From Chlorops oryzae (lineage: Eukaryota; Arthropoda; Insecta; Diptera; Chloropidae), in NCBI GenBank assembly GCA_020466095.1, contig CM035806.1:64653587-64717586 (forward strand): a DNA stretch of 64,000 nt, in the 5' to 3' direction. Within the stretch, counting starts at the first letter, position 1; each line of letters opens with the position of its first letter. The position numbers were made by a program, and so were the translations under genes. The notes beneath the pieces were generated by a model. It had not been told where the DNA came from and made no database searches. It saw only the letters and a list, made by a program, of their open reading frames with translations. Shown here one piece after another: positions 13,042 through 23,578 of the stretch.

Positions 13042-13047
13042 AATAAA
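13042..13047 (+). terminator. Candidate polyadenylation signal of first troponin C gene
   Basis: AATAAA about 195 bp after the stop codon. A second AATAAA at 13234-13239 is an alternative. Neither is proven. Confidence 0.4.
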
Positions 13048-13382
13048 CCAGAGCATATGTCAATGCTTACCTTATTTGATTTTATTTGTTCTTATTTATT
13101 TGCTATCTTACAAAACGTTCAATCATTAATCATTTCAACAACATTGTTTGCAAAATCTTTTTTAATACTTTACTGACAGCCGATTTGGTCTCAGTATGTC
13201 GCCTCTGACAGCCCCGTATTTTAAATGTGTGCAAATAAAAAGCCCTAAATGGCATTTTGAATAAATTGTTTTGGAAAAGGAGATTTTGTTGAGACACACA
13301 CATTTTTTGTCAAGAGAACTATGCAGGGGGCGCAACTTAATATGAATAAAATGGTTAAAGTTATTCTAGTTTCGGCCCTTTT

Positions 13383-13416
<34 letters not shown>

Positions 13417-13417
<1 letters not shown>

Positions 13418-13636
13418 TATTTTAATAGGATTTTGGCCGTCATCCCATGGAAGATAACAATGGTTGTGTTTGTTTCCGTGTTTTTTCTCAATTTATTTAT
13501 TTTCCGATATTTTGGCTAAAACTATTAGCCATCATCAGGGAAGTCGTCTCCTGTGAGTTGAGTTGACAAAAGCAAGGAAACAAAAACAATTATTGTTCTT
13601 TTCCGTGGGATGACGGCCCAAACCCTGTTAAAATAC
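13417..13636. mobile_element. Foldback MITE
   Basis: Inverted arms begin GTATTTTAATAGG / CCTGTTAAAATAC and share GGCCGTCATCCCA. They are bordered outside by poly-T and poly-A. The internal motif TTTTGGCTAAAACTATTAGC is also partly palindromic. No coding capacity. Confidence 0.6.
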
Positions 13637-13639
13637 AAA

Positions 13640-14038
13640 AAAAAAAAAATTATAAAATGTCTACAGCTTTCAAATACTATCAAAAGGAAACATACTTGCG
13701 TGAACAATTAAAAAAAAAATTAGGCCCTCTATATCATAGCCTGGATACCCCCTTTGTTTTTTTTTTTTGTTTTTTTTTTGTTTGATCAAACCCGGACAGC
13801 TTGCCACGGGAGGGCTACACACTAAAAATACAAGATTGCAGACAACGAGGGCGTCCAAAGTTACATAAAAACACAATATAAGATGGGACTCAGAGGCTTT
13901 AGGCCAGGGATGATTCAGCCAACAGAAGAAAATGAAAGAACTGATCGTATTTTGCGGACCCCAGGATAGGCAGGGATATTGAACACGCAAAAAGAAGATG
14001 AAGTTTAATCAACCATTTTGATTTAGTTACTTTCATTT
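13640..14038. other. Unassigned repeat-like DNA
   Basis: A GC-richer stretch (13790-13990) with an open minus-strand frame of about 100 codons that resembles no family I know. The poly-T runs next to it and the SINE that follows suggest repeat debris rather than a gene. Confidence 0.35.
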
Positions 14039-14051
14039 TAGAGAAGCAGAA

Positions 14052-14245
14052 GTCGGCCTCTGTGCCGCATTTGGCTGAGATGCCAATTACCGAAACGAGA
14101 GGCTCTGGGTTCGACTCCCAGCTGAGGTCGTAGATGTGTTTATCGTTTTTTCAGTTTCTGTTTTTCTTTGTTTTCCCGTTATGACATCCTACCTGTTGTT
14201 TAAGTATGTCATCTTTGGTGGCAGCCACACTAACCTAACCTAACC
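14052..14245 (+). mobile_element. tRNA-derived SINE with (CCTAA)n tail
   Basis: A 194-bp SINE. The 5' part has an RNA polymerase III A-box-like TGGCTGAGATGCC and a B box GGTTCGACTCCC about 35 bp later. It ends in a short run of CTAACCTAACCTAAC. A perfect 13-bp target duplication TAGAGAAGCAGAA (14039-14051 and 14246-14258) shows a retroposed insertion. A second, older copy lies on the minus strand at 48045. Confidence 0.85.
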
Positions 14246-14321
14246 TAGAGAAGCAGAAATATGAACACAAAAAAAAAACCTGAATAAATATATTAAGGAT
14301 TTATGTGATGTTCCTATATGC

Positions 14322-15058
14322 TTTCATTTCATTTTCATTTCATTTCATTTCATTTATTTGTTGATATCCTAGCCCAAAAGACAGAAATTGTCTTAGTTTA
14401 AATTGGGCTAGTAAGAAGATTGATTATAAATTATTCGAAACTTATTTAACTAGTTATTGTAATCTAAACACGCTAGAGCAAAAAAAAAAAGAAAAAAAGA
14501 ATTAAAATTAACATGAGGTATAAAATTTATATGGAGTTTTAATATTCATATTGATTGTTGAGAAAAATCGTCACATATTTTTTGAATAAATTGACGTTGC
14601 TTATAAGCTGGAGGTTTGAGGGCAGAGTGTTCCAAAGGCGAATAGCAAAAATGAAGAATTGACGATCAGAGGTTAATGAGAAGTGCCTAATAGGTACTAA
14701 TTTGTTATCCCTATTGGACATAGTGAATCTAAGCTTAGCGTACAAATATGCAGGATTTTTATCATTAATAATCTTTTTCAAAAGTATTAACGAGCGTAGT
14801 CTAAGGAGGTTTTCAAAGGGCATACCATAGATGCGGTGGCTAAGATGCGATATTTGGTCGAAACGCCGACGCTTGAAAATATAACGCGTAATGTTATTAA
14901 ATAGCACGTTGAGTTTTCTTTTGCTGACATGATCGCAATTAGCAAAAATTTCACAGCCATACAGAAGACTTGGGAGTAATATTGCTTTCTGAATCGATTT
15001 CCTTTAATTTGATACCCCATATGTCTAATAAATTTTTTGGAAAGAAGATGAGAAAATT
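14322..15058 (-). pseudogene. 5'-truncated non-LTR retrotransposon, RT C-terminus
   Basis: The minus frame 14907-14539 encodes the region after the reverse transcriptase domain of a CR1/Jockey-type element: HRIYGMPFENLLRLRSL, then a DRQFFIFAIRLWNTLP motif and a short tail. The same motif (ERQFFIYASRLWNALP) occurs in the long element at 61.6 kb, so the two are related. Earlier sequence up to about 15020 continues the protein in another frame. The 3' end is a run of ATGAA-type repeats (14322-14360 on the plus strand as TTTCA), the simple-repeat tail of such elements. Confidence 0.75.
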
Positions 15059-15155
15059 AAATATCTAAATGAACATCTATCCGACTGCTCTTTTGTTAGT
15101 TCTGACCTCCTCTATCAGCTCCCGACCGGTTGACCTTCACAAACGGAACACCCTG

Positions 15156-15912
15156 TATATTAACTTGGTTCTATATGAATTTGTACCTTTAAATTATATA
15201 AATTCTAATTCAAAGATTCTTGATTTTAGCAAATGTAACTTTAGTCTTTCTCAATCTAAAATTTACAGCACTAATTGGGAGAATGAGCTTACGGTTTTGA
15301 CTCCTTCTGAAGCTTTTCAGAATTTTAAGATTCTCTTTAATCAGTGCATTCAGGACTGTACTCCTAAGAAACTTATCAATCGGGGCACTGTTCCCTGGGC
15401 TACGCCGGGATGAAAACGGGTTGAAATTGGTAATAAATTTTATAAAAAATATGCTAGGTCTAAAAGCATAGTCTGTTTCAATCTTCATACACGCTATAAA
15501 CGCGAATTCAATTTCCTCAACGAGTTTCAGGTCAGAAAATATATTCTCAAGTTTGAGTCAAAAATTAAATCTAATCCGAAAAAGTTCTGACGCTTTGAAA
15601 ACTCAAGAAAAAGTTTCCGATATTTCAAAACCTATATTCCTCAAAAATTCCGGATCCTCCACGTGACCAATTGAAACGGCAAACCATTTTGCTGCCTTTT
15701 TCAAAGCTATTTTTGAACCTTTAATCGTCGATACTCTTACGGTAATTCAATTCAATTCGATAACTGATTTTGGTTCACTTTCATGATCAACAGATGACAT
15801 AATATCAGGTCTTGGAAAGCTTAATAACTATCTTTAAACTGACATTGACGGCTTATCTAGTTTTGTGCTCAAAAAGTGCGCGCAAAGTATAGCTATATAT
15901 TATATAAGGGTC
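15156..15912 (+). pseudogene. Non-LTR retrotransposon EN-RT linker fragment
   Basis: Plus-strand coding: KIYSTNWENELTVLTPSEAF, then CIQDCTPKKL and PWATPG (15220-15413), is the linker between endonuclease and reverse transcriptase. After a stop it continues through YKREFNFLNEF to the start of the RT domain near 15790-15910 (DIISGLGKLNNYL, FVLKKCAQ). Several stops and frameshifts make it inactive. It faces the minus-strand RT tail at 14322-15058. The 15059-15155 stretch between them ends in ACACCCTGTATA, like the end of the foldback at 30574. Confidence 0.7.
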
Positions 15913-16329
15913 TAAAGAGCTAAGGGTCATTGCCCATGTCTATAAGTAGGCATGGTTGACGAGCCAGAGGGAGTTTTCAACACCCTGAGTCCGACCATAC
16001 GTGGCGCAGAGTCACAGAATGCTCGAGTATGCCCCTCGCAACCTCCACATGGCAGCGCCCCCGTCTCCATCGTCATGGATGCCTTCCTGATGAGGATGTG
16101 AGACAAAGCTGCATATGGCGGATCTAGAGAAGAAAACTCGATAAAACCCTTAATCCTACAGATTTTAAATCGTCACAGCGCCTACAGGATGAATTATTAC
16201 AACGTTACTGCGTCACGGCATATACCAGATACATGGCGGTTTTGTTTAGCCTTCCCGGGGTACGAGGCTCTGCCCCAGGTGACCTTCTTATTTTTTCTTT
16301 TATTCGTGGGATCTATTTATATGGAAACC

Positions 16330-17205
16330 AATAACAACAACAAAAACAAACTCATGCAGCTAACTTCAGGCGATTCCGAAGGTCAGTCTCTGCCGACTGG
16401 AATCACTGTACCCATGGATATCGCAACTGACCACATGGAGATAGCTCCAACATGTAAGGTGCAGTGGGAGCCCAACCAACCCAAATGGATCTAGATCCAA
16501 CCAGGCAGGATGAGCGAATTCCCACAGACGAGGAGGATGCACTGTTATCCTCCCCGGTTAAGAACCAAAGAACGGACGACAAAAGGGTTGGGCCCGAGAA
16601 GCAATCTGGGGCAATGTGCAAAAAAATCGGAAGTTCTATGAGTCCAAAGGACAATGCACAGAAGACGTCGAAAGGCTGGCTGAGCTGCCAATGACTGTCG
16701 GCAAAAACGAGATTTCCAATCTCATGCAGGCGGCGAAGAAAAGTTACCGTTCAGAGGGCTCACCTACCTCGCCACCGTAATACACCCCAAAAAGGCACAT
16801 GGGACCGCCGGATGCAGGCTCCGCAGCCAGGAAGCAGCAAATCGGGAACAAAGCTGCACCCGCTAAGGAGCCCACTGCCTCTAAAAAACCGGGCAATGTG
16901 CACTCTACTGGCATCAGACTAGGTATCGTCCCACCAAATTACCCCGAGAGTACCTGGTCGTCGTCGCAGTTGTCCTCCTTAAATTAAGCCATACTTGCCA
17001 TTCTTGAAAACGGGCTGTGTAAAACCCTCCTTCAACGGCTGCAACTTCAGACCGGGCTGGCTGTCTGTTAAGGACACACCAAAATGGCTCAAGGACAACG
17101 TCCCAGCCATCGTGCCGTGGAAAGATGCCAAGTTGCATCTTGTCGACGAGAAGAAGGTGCGCAGTGTTTCGTCGCCATACATTCTGTGGCCAAAAATATA
17201 AGGAG
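16330..17205 (+). pseudogene. Retrotransposon ORF1 remnant, DUF4780-like
   Basis: A GC-richer block whose three frames take turns in looking coding. The last part (16995-17200) reads KPSFNGCNFRPGWLSV, PKWLKDNVPAIVPWKDAKL and VVDEK-like HLVDEK. That is the pattern of the DUF4780 domain found in ORF1/gag-type proteins of insect retrotransposons. Upstream, 16464-16694 encodes a polar linker (DEEDALLSSPVK). Frameshifts separate the parts. No reverse transcriptase follows, so it is a fragment. Confidence in the domain is moderate and rests on pattern memory. Confidence 0.5.
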
Positions 17206-17997
17206 TGGTCTTAGAGCAATTAAATTTTGTGGGAGCATTACTATACAACAAATTAAGAAATTTAAGAAAATCATAGAATTTTGGCAACTGCCACACCCTC
17301 CGCCCATATAAAGTGATTTTCTAATTTGCACAGTTTTAATGTTACACTGATGAAATTTCGTACATATGTTATTAAGGATAAAAAAATTCAGATCCCAGAA
17401 TTATTTTTTGGTGCCACGCCCCCTTTACAAGCTACGCCCCTTCAAATTAACAGTTTTATAATCAAAATATGTATATAATGCATATATAGAAATTTTTTTA
17501 CCTAATTAAAAATTTAAGAAATTTTTTATGGCTTTCAAAACAAAGAACATAAATTTATCAAAATTCATCAAAAGTTTAGATCAAACCGTCAACCTACAAA
17601 ATATGTGATGCGTGAAAATGCGTGAAAAATCAACCAAAAAATTGTATGACCTGTGCCCGTATGCTCCTTAAGGGGACCTTCTGGTCTAGAGCACGAAAAT
17701 TTAGGGTATTTTCATGATTTTTTTTGGTATTAAGCCAAATAAAAAACGATTTTCTAAGTATGCAGGCTTATTACCCTGCAGTAATGAAATGTTTTCGGTG
17801 TAAAATGGACCGGACCTGGGTGAGTCCATATGGGACCGACCTGAAAATGATATGCACCGCGACCGACCCGGGGTGAGTCTCAATTGGACTCACCCTCGTC
17901 TAGTCCAAAATTAAGCGTAGGTAGGGTGAGTTCGTATAAACTTGTACTTATTGTTGTCTGTTTTAAGTCCTCAATCTGATCGTTGTGCTAGCAAAGG

Positions 17998-18058
17998 CGA
18001 GTTAGCTCGATGGTTAAGACTCTCGCTTCGCTACCGAGAGGGTGGGAGTTCAAGCCCT
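17998..18058 (+). repeat. tRNA-like module 1
   Basis: AGTTAGCTCGATGGTTAAGA resembles a tRNA D-arm/A box. CTCTCGCTTCGCTACCGAGAG forms an anticodon-like hairpin. GGGAGTTCAAGCCC is a B-box/T-arm. The acceptor stem does not pair convincingly, so I treat it as tRNA-derived repeat, not a tRNA gene. Confidence 0.55.
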
Positions 18059-18289
18059 TTCTCGTTTTAGAAAGAATTTTTTTTTTTCAATTATTATATA
18101 AAGATTTTTTTTATGTTCATATTTAATTTTTTTTTTAACTTGAAAAAAAAGTCGTTTTTTACACGTTAATTGTTTTCTAATATTTATTTTTCAAGAATTT
18201 TTTTTCTGTAAAGTGAAAAATTCTTTACGCACGTTTCCCAAAAACTTGAGCAACCAAACACTCAAGTCAGCGTTTTGATCAAAGCATTA

Positions 18290-18365
18290 AACTTGCTTGT
18301 TTAGCGTAATGGTTAGGACACCAATTTACCAACCCAGAGTTCTGCGGTTCGAGGCTCGGCCGAGG
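18290..18365 (+). repeat. tRNA-like module 2
   Basis: TTTAGCGTAATGGTTAGGAC is an A-box-like start and GCGGTTCGAGGCTCGGC a B-box-like end. The same module, with the same preceding AAACTTGAGCAACC stretch, is found at 47264-47335. Confidence 0.55.
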
Positions 18366-19320
18366 CGGGCAAATCAAAAAGGAAATTCTATAATGTTGTG
18401 TAACAAAAAGGTTTAAAAAAACAAAAAAGGCAAAATAAACAAAACAAGAAAAAATTTTTTTTTCATTTTTCATATCAAAATAAATATTAAAAAAAAAAAA
18501 AAAACTCACGCTCATTTAAGGCCATATGGACCCACCCACAACCGACCCTAAAAGCTTTGAAAATGGACCGGTTGTTTTTCAATGACAGCGCTGTGGAAAA
18601 GCGGGTGAGTTGAACGTATGAAAACGCGACCGGTCCTCACCTCTATTGGACCGACCCCGGGTCGACCCGGGGTCGGTCCCAATTACTGCAGGGTATATTC
18701 TTTATTGACAAAAAATAAAAAATGTTGTTGTAATTTTTTTTTTTTTTATATTTTAAAAATGGCGTTGAAGTGGACCCTCTTTGAAAAAGTACCTCCGTTG
18801 TGTAAGATTTTGGCAGTTCTGGTAATCGAAAAAAAAACAAAAATATGTTATTAATCAGAATGAATGCGGCTATGGCAGGAACTAGAATAAAAAAATTTTT
18901 TTTTAAATTGACAAAATGGCGCAATTTTTTATTTCAACCATCAAAAACTCCCCTTTTTTTGACCATTTTTTTGATGAAAAAATATGAAGTTCTTGAAATA
19001 AAAATTCGATTCTAGTTCGGGCCATAGCCATTGATGTTATGAATAACATATAAAAATTCCAGACAAATCGGTTCGATGGTTTTTTTGTTTTCATTCACAC
19101 CAGGTCAAAAAAAAAGTAGTTTTGAGATAAACGCGTTCAAAGTTGCTTTGATCAAGCGCGCTGCCTGCTGTCTCCACCTTCTAAAAAGGCTGTAGCAAAA
19201 CAAATATTGTCAATATCTTCACGAAACTTTGCCAGCATATTCTTAAAAGTCTATTCTTCCGAAATATATAAAAAAAAAAAATCAATTTTCAAAAAATTCT
19301 AGACCAGAAGGTCCCCTTAA

Positions 19321-20053
19321 ATAATCACTGCTGTTCGAAAATAAATGCACTTTTAAGTGGTAATTTTTGGTTTTTTGTTTAAAAATATCTAAATTTTTTA
19401 ATCATAAGCTTTATTACACAGGCCAACAGTGGTTTTAGTGCCGCGATTTTGTTCATTATTACGGATAAGGGTGGTATTGGTTATATCAAAAACATTTTCT
19501 TTAATTTTTTCCTAGGTGTAGTTTTGGAGCTATCATCAATTTTGTGTGAGGTCTTCAGTTGTTTCGCTTTTTTGGAAAAATATATATATTACTGCTTTGT
19601 TAACTTATCGTGGTTGATATCGTATCAAAGCTAATATCACGGCCTATCAAATGAAGTCTTTTTTATGAAGATAGAGCTTGTAGTTTTTACGGTACGAGCT
19701 TCGCAATTGTAAAAAGTGAGAATTTTTAAAAAAATTTTCTTCGTTTTTTTGAGCTTTTTTGACCTTTTATGGCATGAAAAAATTTTCTGAAAATATTCGT
19801 TTTGCATGGTTTGAAAGGTTTTTCTTTATACTAAGCCAAATTTTTTTTTAGATCTGATTTAAAATGTGGAGGATATGGTACAAATTGTTAAAAAAAAAAA
19901 ATAAAGCTCTCATTTTTAAAGTACAAAAAACAACTCCCAAGAAATTCAACTGAATTGATCTAGTAGTTTACTTTCTCTTTTATACTTTACAACCACAGTT
20001 TTGTGGAACTGTGTTTTTTTTTAAAACCTTTTCAAAAATTATCTTTACGTTTT
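19321..20053. other. AT-rich intergenic DNA, no gene seen
   Basis: No recognisable coding region, RNA gene or paired inverted ends. Confidence 0.5.
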
Positions 20054-20818
20054 TATACCCAGCAAAAGCGGGGTATATTAGTTTTGTGCGAATCCTGTAA
20101 CAGGGAGAATTAAGCTCCGGAGATATAGACAAATATATATAGAAATGATCAGGATCAAAAACTGGATCGATTTAGACATGTCCGTCTGTCCGTCTGTCCA
20201 TCCGTCCGTGGTCGGATCTCCTCCGAAACGGCTGAACCAATGAAGTCAAAATTCGGCACACATGTATATCGGGGTCCGAGTATGATCCTAAGTAAAAATG
20301 GGAGACAACCGCCCACTGCACGCCCACAAATGAATTTATTGTGTTTTCAGTAAAATGCTTGTAACTTGCGAACCACTCAACACATTCCATTGATATTTGG
20401 TGTACTGGTAAACTACAAAAAAGAACATAACCTGGAAAAAAATGGACGCCTCCCTCCTCGAGCCACGCCCACAAATAAGGGCTTATCGAAACTTGTAAAG
20501 TAAAAGACGTAGAGGCATCATATTCGCAACATAGGTTGACCAAGGCAAATGAAAGGTGTAGGAAGAAAAATGTATGCAGCCCGCCCCGTGCCACGCCCAC
20601 AAATGAAGATTTTTCGTATTTTCCGAGGTAAAAGGCGAAGAAGCTTCAAATTCGCAACATAGGTTCATCAAGGCGAATGAAAGGTGTAGGGAAATAATTT
20701 ATTTTGCCCGCCCACTACCACGCCCACAAATAGAGAAGCAAAACATAGTGCGCTCATAATGTCGGGACGCTGGATATTTCAATGTCGGGCTTGACCGACT
20801 TAAGATTTCTTACTTGTT
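20054..20818 (+). mobile_element. Helentron-like (DINE-1-like) type A copy
   Basis: Begins TATACCCAGCAAAAGCGGGGTATA, here split as the subterminal repeat TATACCCAGC plus GGGGTATA. It then runs through GTCCGTCTGTCC (20178-20210), CCACGCCCACAAAT blocks, and ends in the hairpin GTCGGGCTTGACCGAC followed by CTTACTTGT. Non-coding. The opposite-strand open frames across it are by-products of the CCACGCCCAC repeats. Confidence 0.75.
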
Positions 20819-20866
20819 TTCTCTTTTTTTTGTTGATTTGTTTACGTTTCGGCAACAATTTGAAAC

Positions 20867-21095
20867 ATATCGCACCCTTGCTACTAAATCGGCACAATTA
20901 AAAATTTCGCATTTCTCGAAAATCATAAAATCTCTCTTAAAACTAAGGAGAAATAATATTTTTTCTAAACTTATATTAATCTCAATCGATTGCATCAGGG
21001 TTAATTTTCTAGGTGTTGGGTTTCTTACCGAAAAATGCAATCGAACATACAAAATTGATTTAAAAAATTTTGAATTGTGCCATACAAAATATCAA
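20867..21095. mobile_element. Deletion derivative of the foldback family
   Basis: The left end ATATCGCACCCTTGCTAC followed by GGCACAATT matches the arm of the 4942-6750 element. The right side GAATTGTGCCATAC matches the same arm inverted but degraded. Internal repeats are missing. Confidence 0.55.
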
Positions 21096-21294
21096 GAGGA
21101 GAATGTAATGGCACGGGTACAGTTGGTAACTAGTACCTACCTGGTGACGGGGACACTTACTGCAGGGCATCTTCAAAATATCTCATATACGCATGAAGCC
21201 CAAATTGAAATTTTCAAATTTTTGGTTTCTAGCATGAACAGATTCATACACAAATACATACATATGTAGAACGTCGCAACAAAAACAACAAAAA

Positions 21295-22161
21295 ACAAGT
21301 AAGGGTGTTATAGTCAGGCAAGCCTGACAATAGAATACCCGACACAGACACACATGTTCAAATAATTTTTAATATCAGGAGTTGTTTAAGGCCATAGGGG
21401 CCCCATATACCGCATTTTTTTAAATTTCTTTATGCAAACCGCCCCTTTGCCACGCCCACTTTTCCAATTTTTCGGAATTCTAATCGGAGGCTTAAATATA
21501 CGCGCAAATTCTAAGTTTCATTGAAATATTTGGAAAAAGTCAGATTTTGGGGCAGTTTTCGGATTTTTGTGACAGACCCTAGTACTGGAGGTACCCTTAA
21601 TAATGAACCAATCCAGAAAATTTTTGGGCAGGATGTTTATGGTAACAAAGGAAGTATAAGTGCCAATTTTCGTTCAAGTCCCATAGGCGTTTCGGGAGTA
21701 GGAGACAATTTTCGAAAAACGCCCTTCTGCCACGCCCATTTTTCTGATTTTTGTAAATCATATTAATTGGCCTCAAATATGTTCAAATGCCAAATTTCAT
21801 CAAAATATCTTGAAAAACTCCGATTTTAGAGCAGTTTTTGTGATTTTCGTAACAGACCCTAGTACTGGAGGTACCCCTAAAAATGGTCCGATCGGGTCCA
21901 TTCTCGAACTTAGTCTTACTCATGTCCCCGTGAGCACGCATACAAAATTTTGTCAAGATAGCTCAACTCCTTCGATAAGATAACTGTATACAGACAGACA
22001 GACAGACAGACAGACGGACAGACGGACATGTCTAAATCGAATCTCCTGGTGACGCTGATCATTTCTATATACATTTTGTATAGTCTATCTCGACTGGTTC
22101 TGGGTGTTACACACAACCCAACAAACGCAATATACCCTCGACACAGAGTGTGTCGGGTATA
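21295..22161 (-). mobile_element. Helentron-like type B copy
   Basis: The hairpin end ACAAGTAAGGGTGTTATAG with GTCAGGCAAGCCTGAC, then ATACCCGACACAGACACA. The opposite end is GACACAGAGTGTGTCGGGTAT, giving subterminal inverted repeats (ATACCCGACACA/TGTGTCGGGTAT). There is a CAGACAGA/GACGGACA microsatellite at 21993-22026. Two half-length internal repeats share GACCCTAGTACTGGAGGTACC (about 21587 and 21856). Non-coding. Confidence 0.75.
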
Positions 22162-22339
22162 ATAAAAAAATGGGCAAAAGGATATGGCTCAGCACTGTTT
22201 CGAATTCAGTTTCATACTGAATCATTTCTGTTGCTTCGCGAATGCAAAAGTAAACAAGTAAGAAAGCTAAAGTCGGTCAAGCCCGACTTTGAAATACCCA
22301 GCGTCCCGACATTATGAGCGCACTATGTTTTGCTTCTCT

Positions 22340-23110
22340 ATTTGTGGGCGTGGCAGTGGGTGGGCCACATAAAATATTTTCCTTCACCTTTCATTCCCCT
22401 TGATGAACCTATGGTGCGAATTTGAAGCTTCTACGCCTTTTACTTCGGAATTTATGAAAAATCTTCATTTATGGGCGTGGCAGTGGGCGGGCCACATAAA
22501 TTTTTTCCCTAAAACCTTTCTTTCGCCTTAGTGAACCTATGTTGCGAATTTGGAGCTTCTACGCCTTTTACTTCGGAAGTTACGAAAAATCTTTATTTGT
22601 GGACGTGGCAGTGGGCGGGCCACATAAAATTTTTTTCCTACACCTTTCATTCGCCATGGTGAACCTATGTTGCGAATTTGGAGCTTCTACGCCTTTTACT
22701 TCGGAAGTTACGAAAAATCTTTATTTGTGGGCGTGGCAGTGGGCGGGCCACATAAAATTTTTTTCCTACACCTTTCATTCGCCTTGGTGAACCTATGTTG
22801 CGAATTCGAAGCTTATACGCCTTTTACTTCGGAAGTTACGAAAAGTCTTCATTTTTGGGCGTGGCAGTGGGCGGGCCACAAAAAATTTTTTCCTACACCT
22901 TTGATTCGCCTTGGTGAACCTATGTTGCGAATTTGAAGCTTCTACGCCTTTTACTTCGGAAGTTACGAAAATTCTCTATTTGTGGGCGTGGCAGTGGGCG
23001 GGCTACATAAATTTTTATTCCTACACCTTTCATTTGCCTTGGTCAACCTATGCTGCGAATTTGAAGCTTCTACGCCTTTTACTTCACAAGTTACGATAAG
23101 CCCTTATTTT
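22340..23110. repeat. ~128-bp tandem repeat array
   Basis: Six copies of a unit with TGTGGGCGTGGCAGTGGGCG, then CTACACCTTTCATTCGCC, then GAAGCTTCTACGCCTTTTAC. The TGGCAG word recurs at 22351, 22478, 22606, 22734, 22862 and 22989, a spacing of 127-128 bp. The apparent open frames here (repeated CCEFEASTPFTSE) arise from the array and are not protein genes. Confidence 0.85.
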
Positions 23111-23380
23111 TGGGCTTATTTGTGGGCGTGGCTCGAGGAGGGCGGCGTCCATTTTTTGCCAGCAAATGTCCCTTTTGGTAGCTTACCAGCACACCAAATA
23201 TCAATGTGTGTTGAGTGGTTCGCAAGTTACAAGCATTTTACTGAAAACACAATAAATTAATTTGTGGGCGTGGCAGTGGGCGGATGTCTCCCATTTTTAC
23301 TTAGGATCATACTCGGACCCCGATATACATGTGTGCCAAATTTCGACTTCATTGGTTCAGCCGTTTCGGAGGAGATCCGA

Positions 23381-23453
23381 CCACGGACGGACGGACAGAC
23401 GGACAGACGGTCAGACGGACAGACGGACAGACGGACAGACGGACAGACGGACA
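23381..23453. repeat. (GACGGACA)n microsatellite
   Basis: About nine 8-bp units within the Helentron copy. The complement reads GTCCGTCTGTCC. An identical pattern, including one GGTCAGAC variant, is found at 38663-38733. Confidence 0.85.
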
Positions 23454-23578
23454 TGTCTAAATCGATTCAGTTTTTGATCCTGATCATTTCTATATATATT
23501 TTTCTATATCTCCGATGCTTAATTCTCCCTGTTACAAGATTTGCACAAAACTAATATACCCCGCTTACGCTGGGTATA

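Larger units (their letters stand above)
17774..18693. mobile_element. DNA-type element enclosing two tRNA-like modules
   Basis: Inverted ends CCCTGCAGTAAT / ATTACTGCAGGG are flanked by TA. Inside each end lie GGACCGACC/GGGTGAGT-type words in several orientations (17815-17900, 18530-18680). The AT-rich centre carries two tRNA-like modules, at 17998 and 18290. The central part (about 17990-18500) recurs at 46951-47470, so it may be a unit of its own. Superfamily not identified. Confidence 0.6.
17672..19316. mobile_element. piggyBac-type non-autonomous element (TTAA target)
   Basis: Inverted ends GGGGACCTTCTGGTCTAGA are perfect over 19 bp and flanked by TTAA on both sides (17668-17671 and 19317-19320), the piggyBac signature. 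No transposase frame is present. A second element (17774-18693) is inserted near its left end. Confidence 0.8.
22254..23578 (-). mobile_element. Helentron-like type A copy with tandem array
   Basis: Hairpin end ACAAGTAAGAAAGCTAAAGT with AAAGTCGGTCAAGCCCGACTTT, then ATACCCAGCGTCCCGAC. Far end CCCCGCTTACGCTGGGTATA. The subterminal repeats ATACCCAGCG/CGCTGGGTAT pair. Its middle is a 128-bp tandem array, followed by a long GACGGACA microsatellite. The array and microsatellite are almost identical to those of the copy at 37662, so one probably derives recently from the other. Confidence 0.8.

Noticed and set aside
22539..23260. Repeated frames with CCEFEASTPFTSE and WAWQWAG (also 38062-38341)
   Set aside because: They arise from the 128-bp non-coding tandem array. 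The frames shift between units.
23257..23554. Open frames rich in RRTDGQTD or SVCPSVRLS (also near 38507-38763, 32091-32279, 20172-20600, 6806-7028)
   Set aside because: They are translations of the GACGGACA / GTCCGTCTGTCC microsatellite inside Helentron-like repeats.
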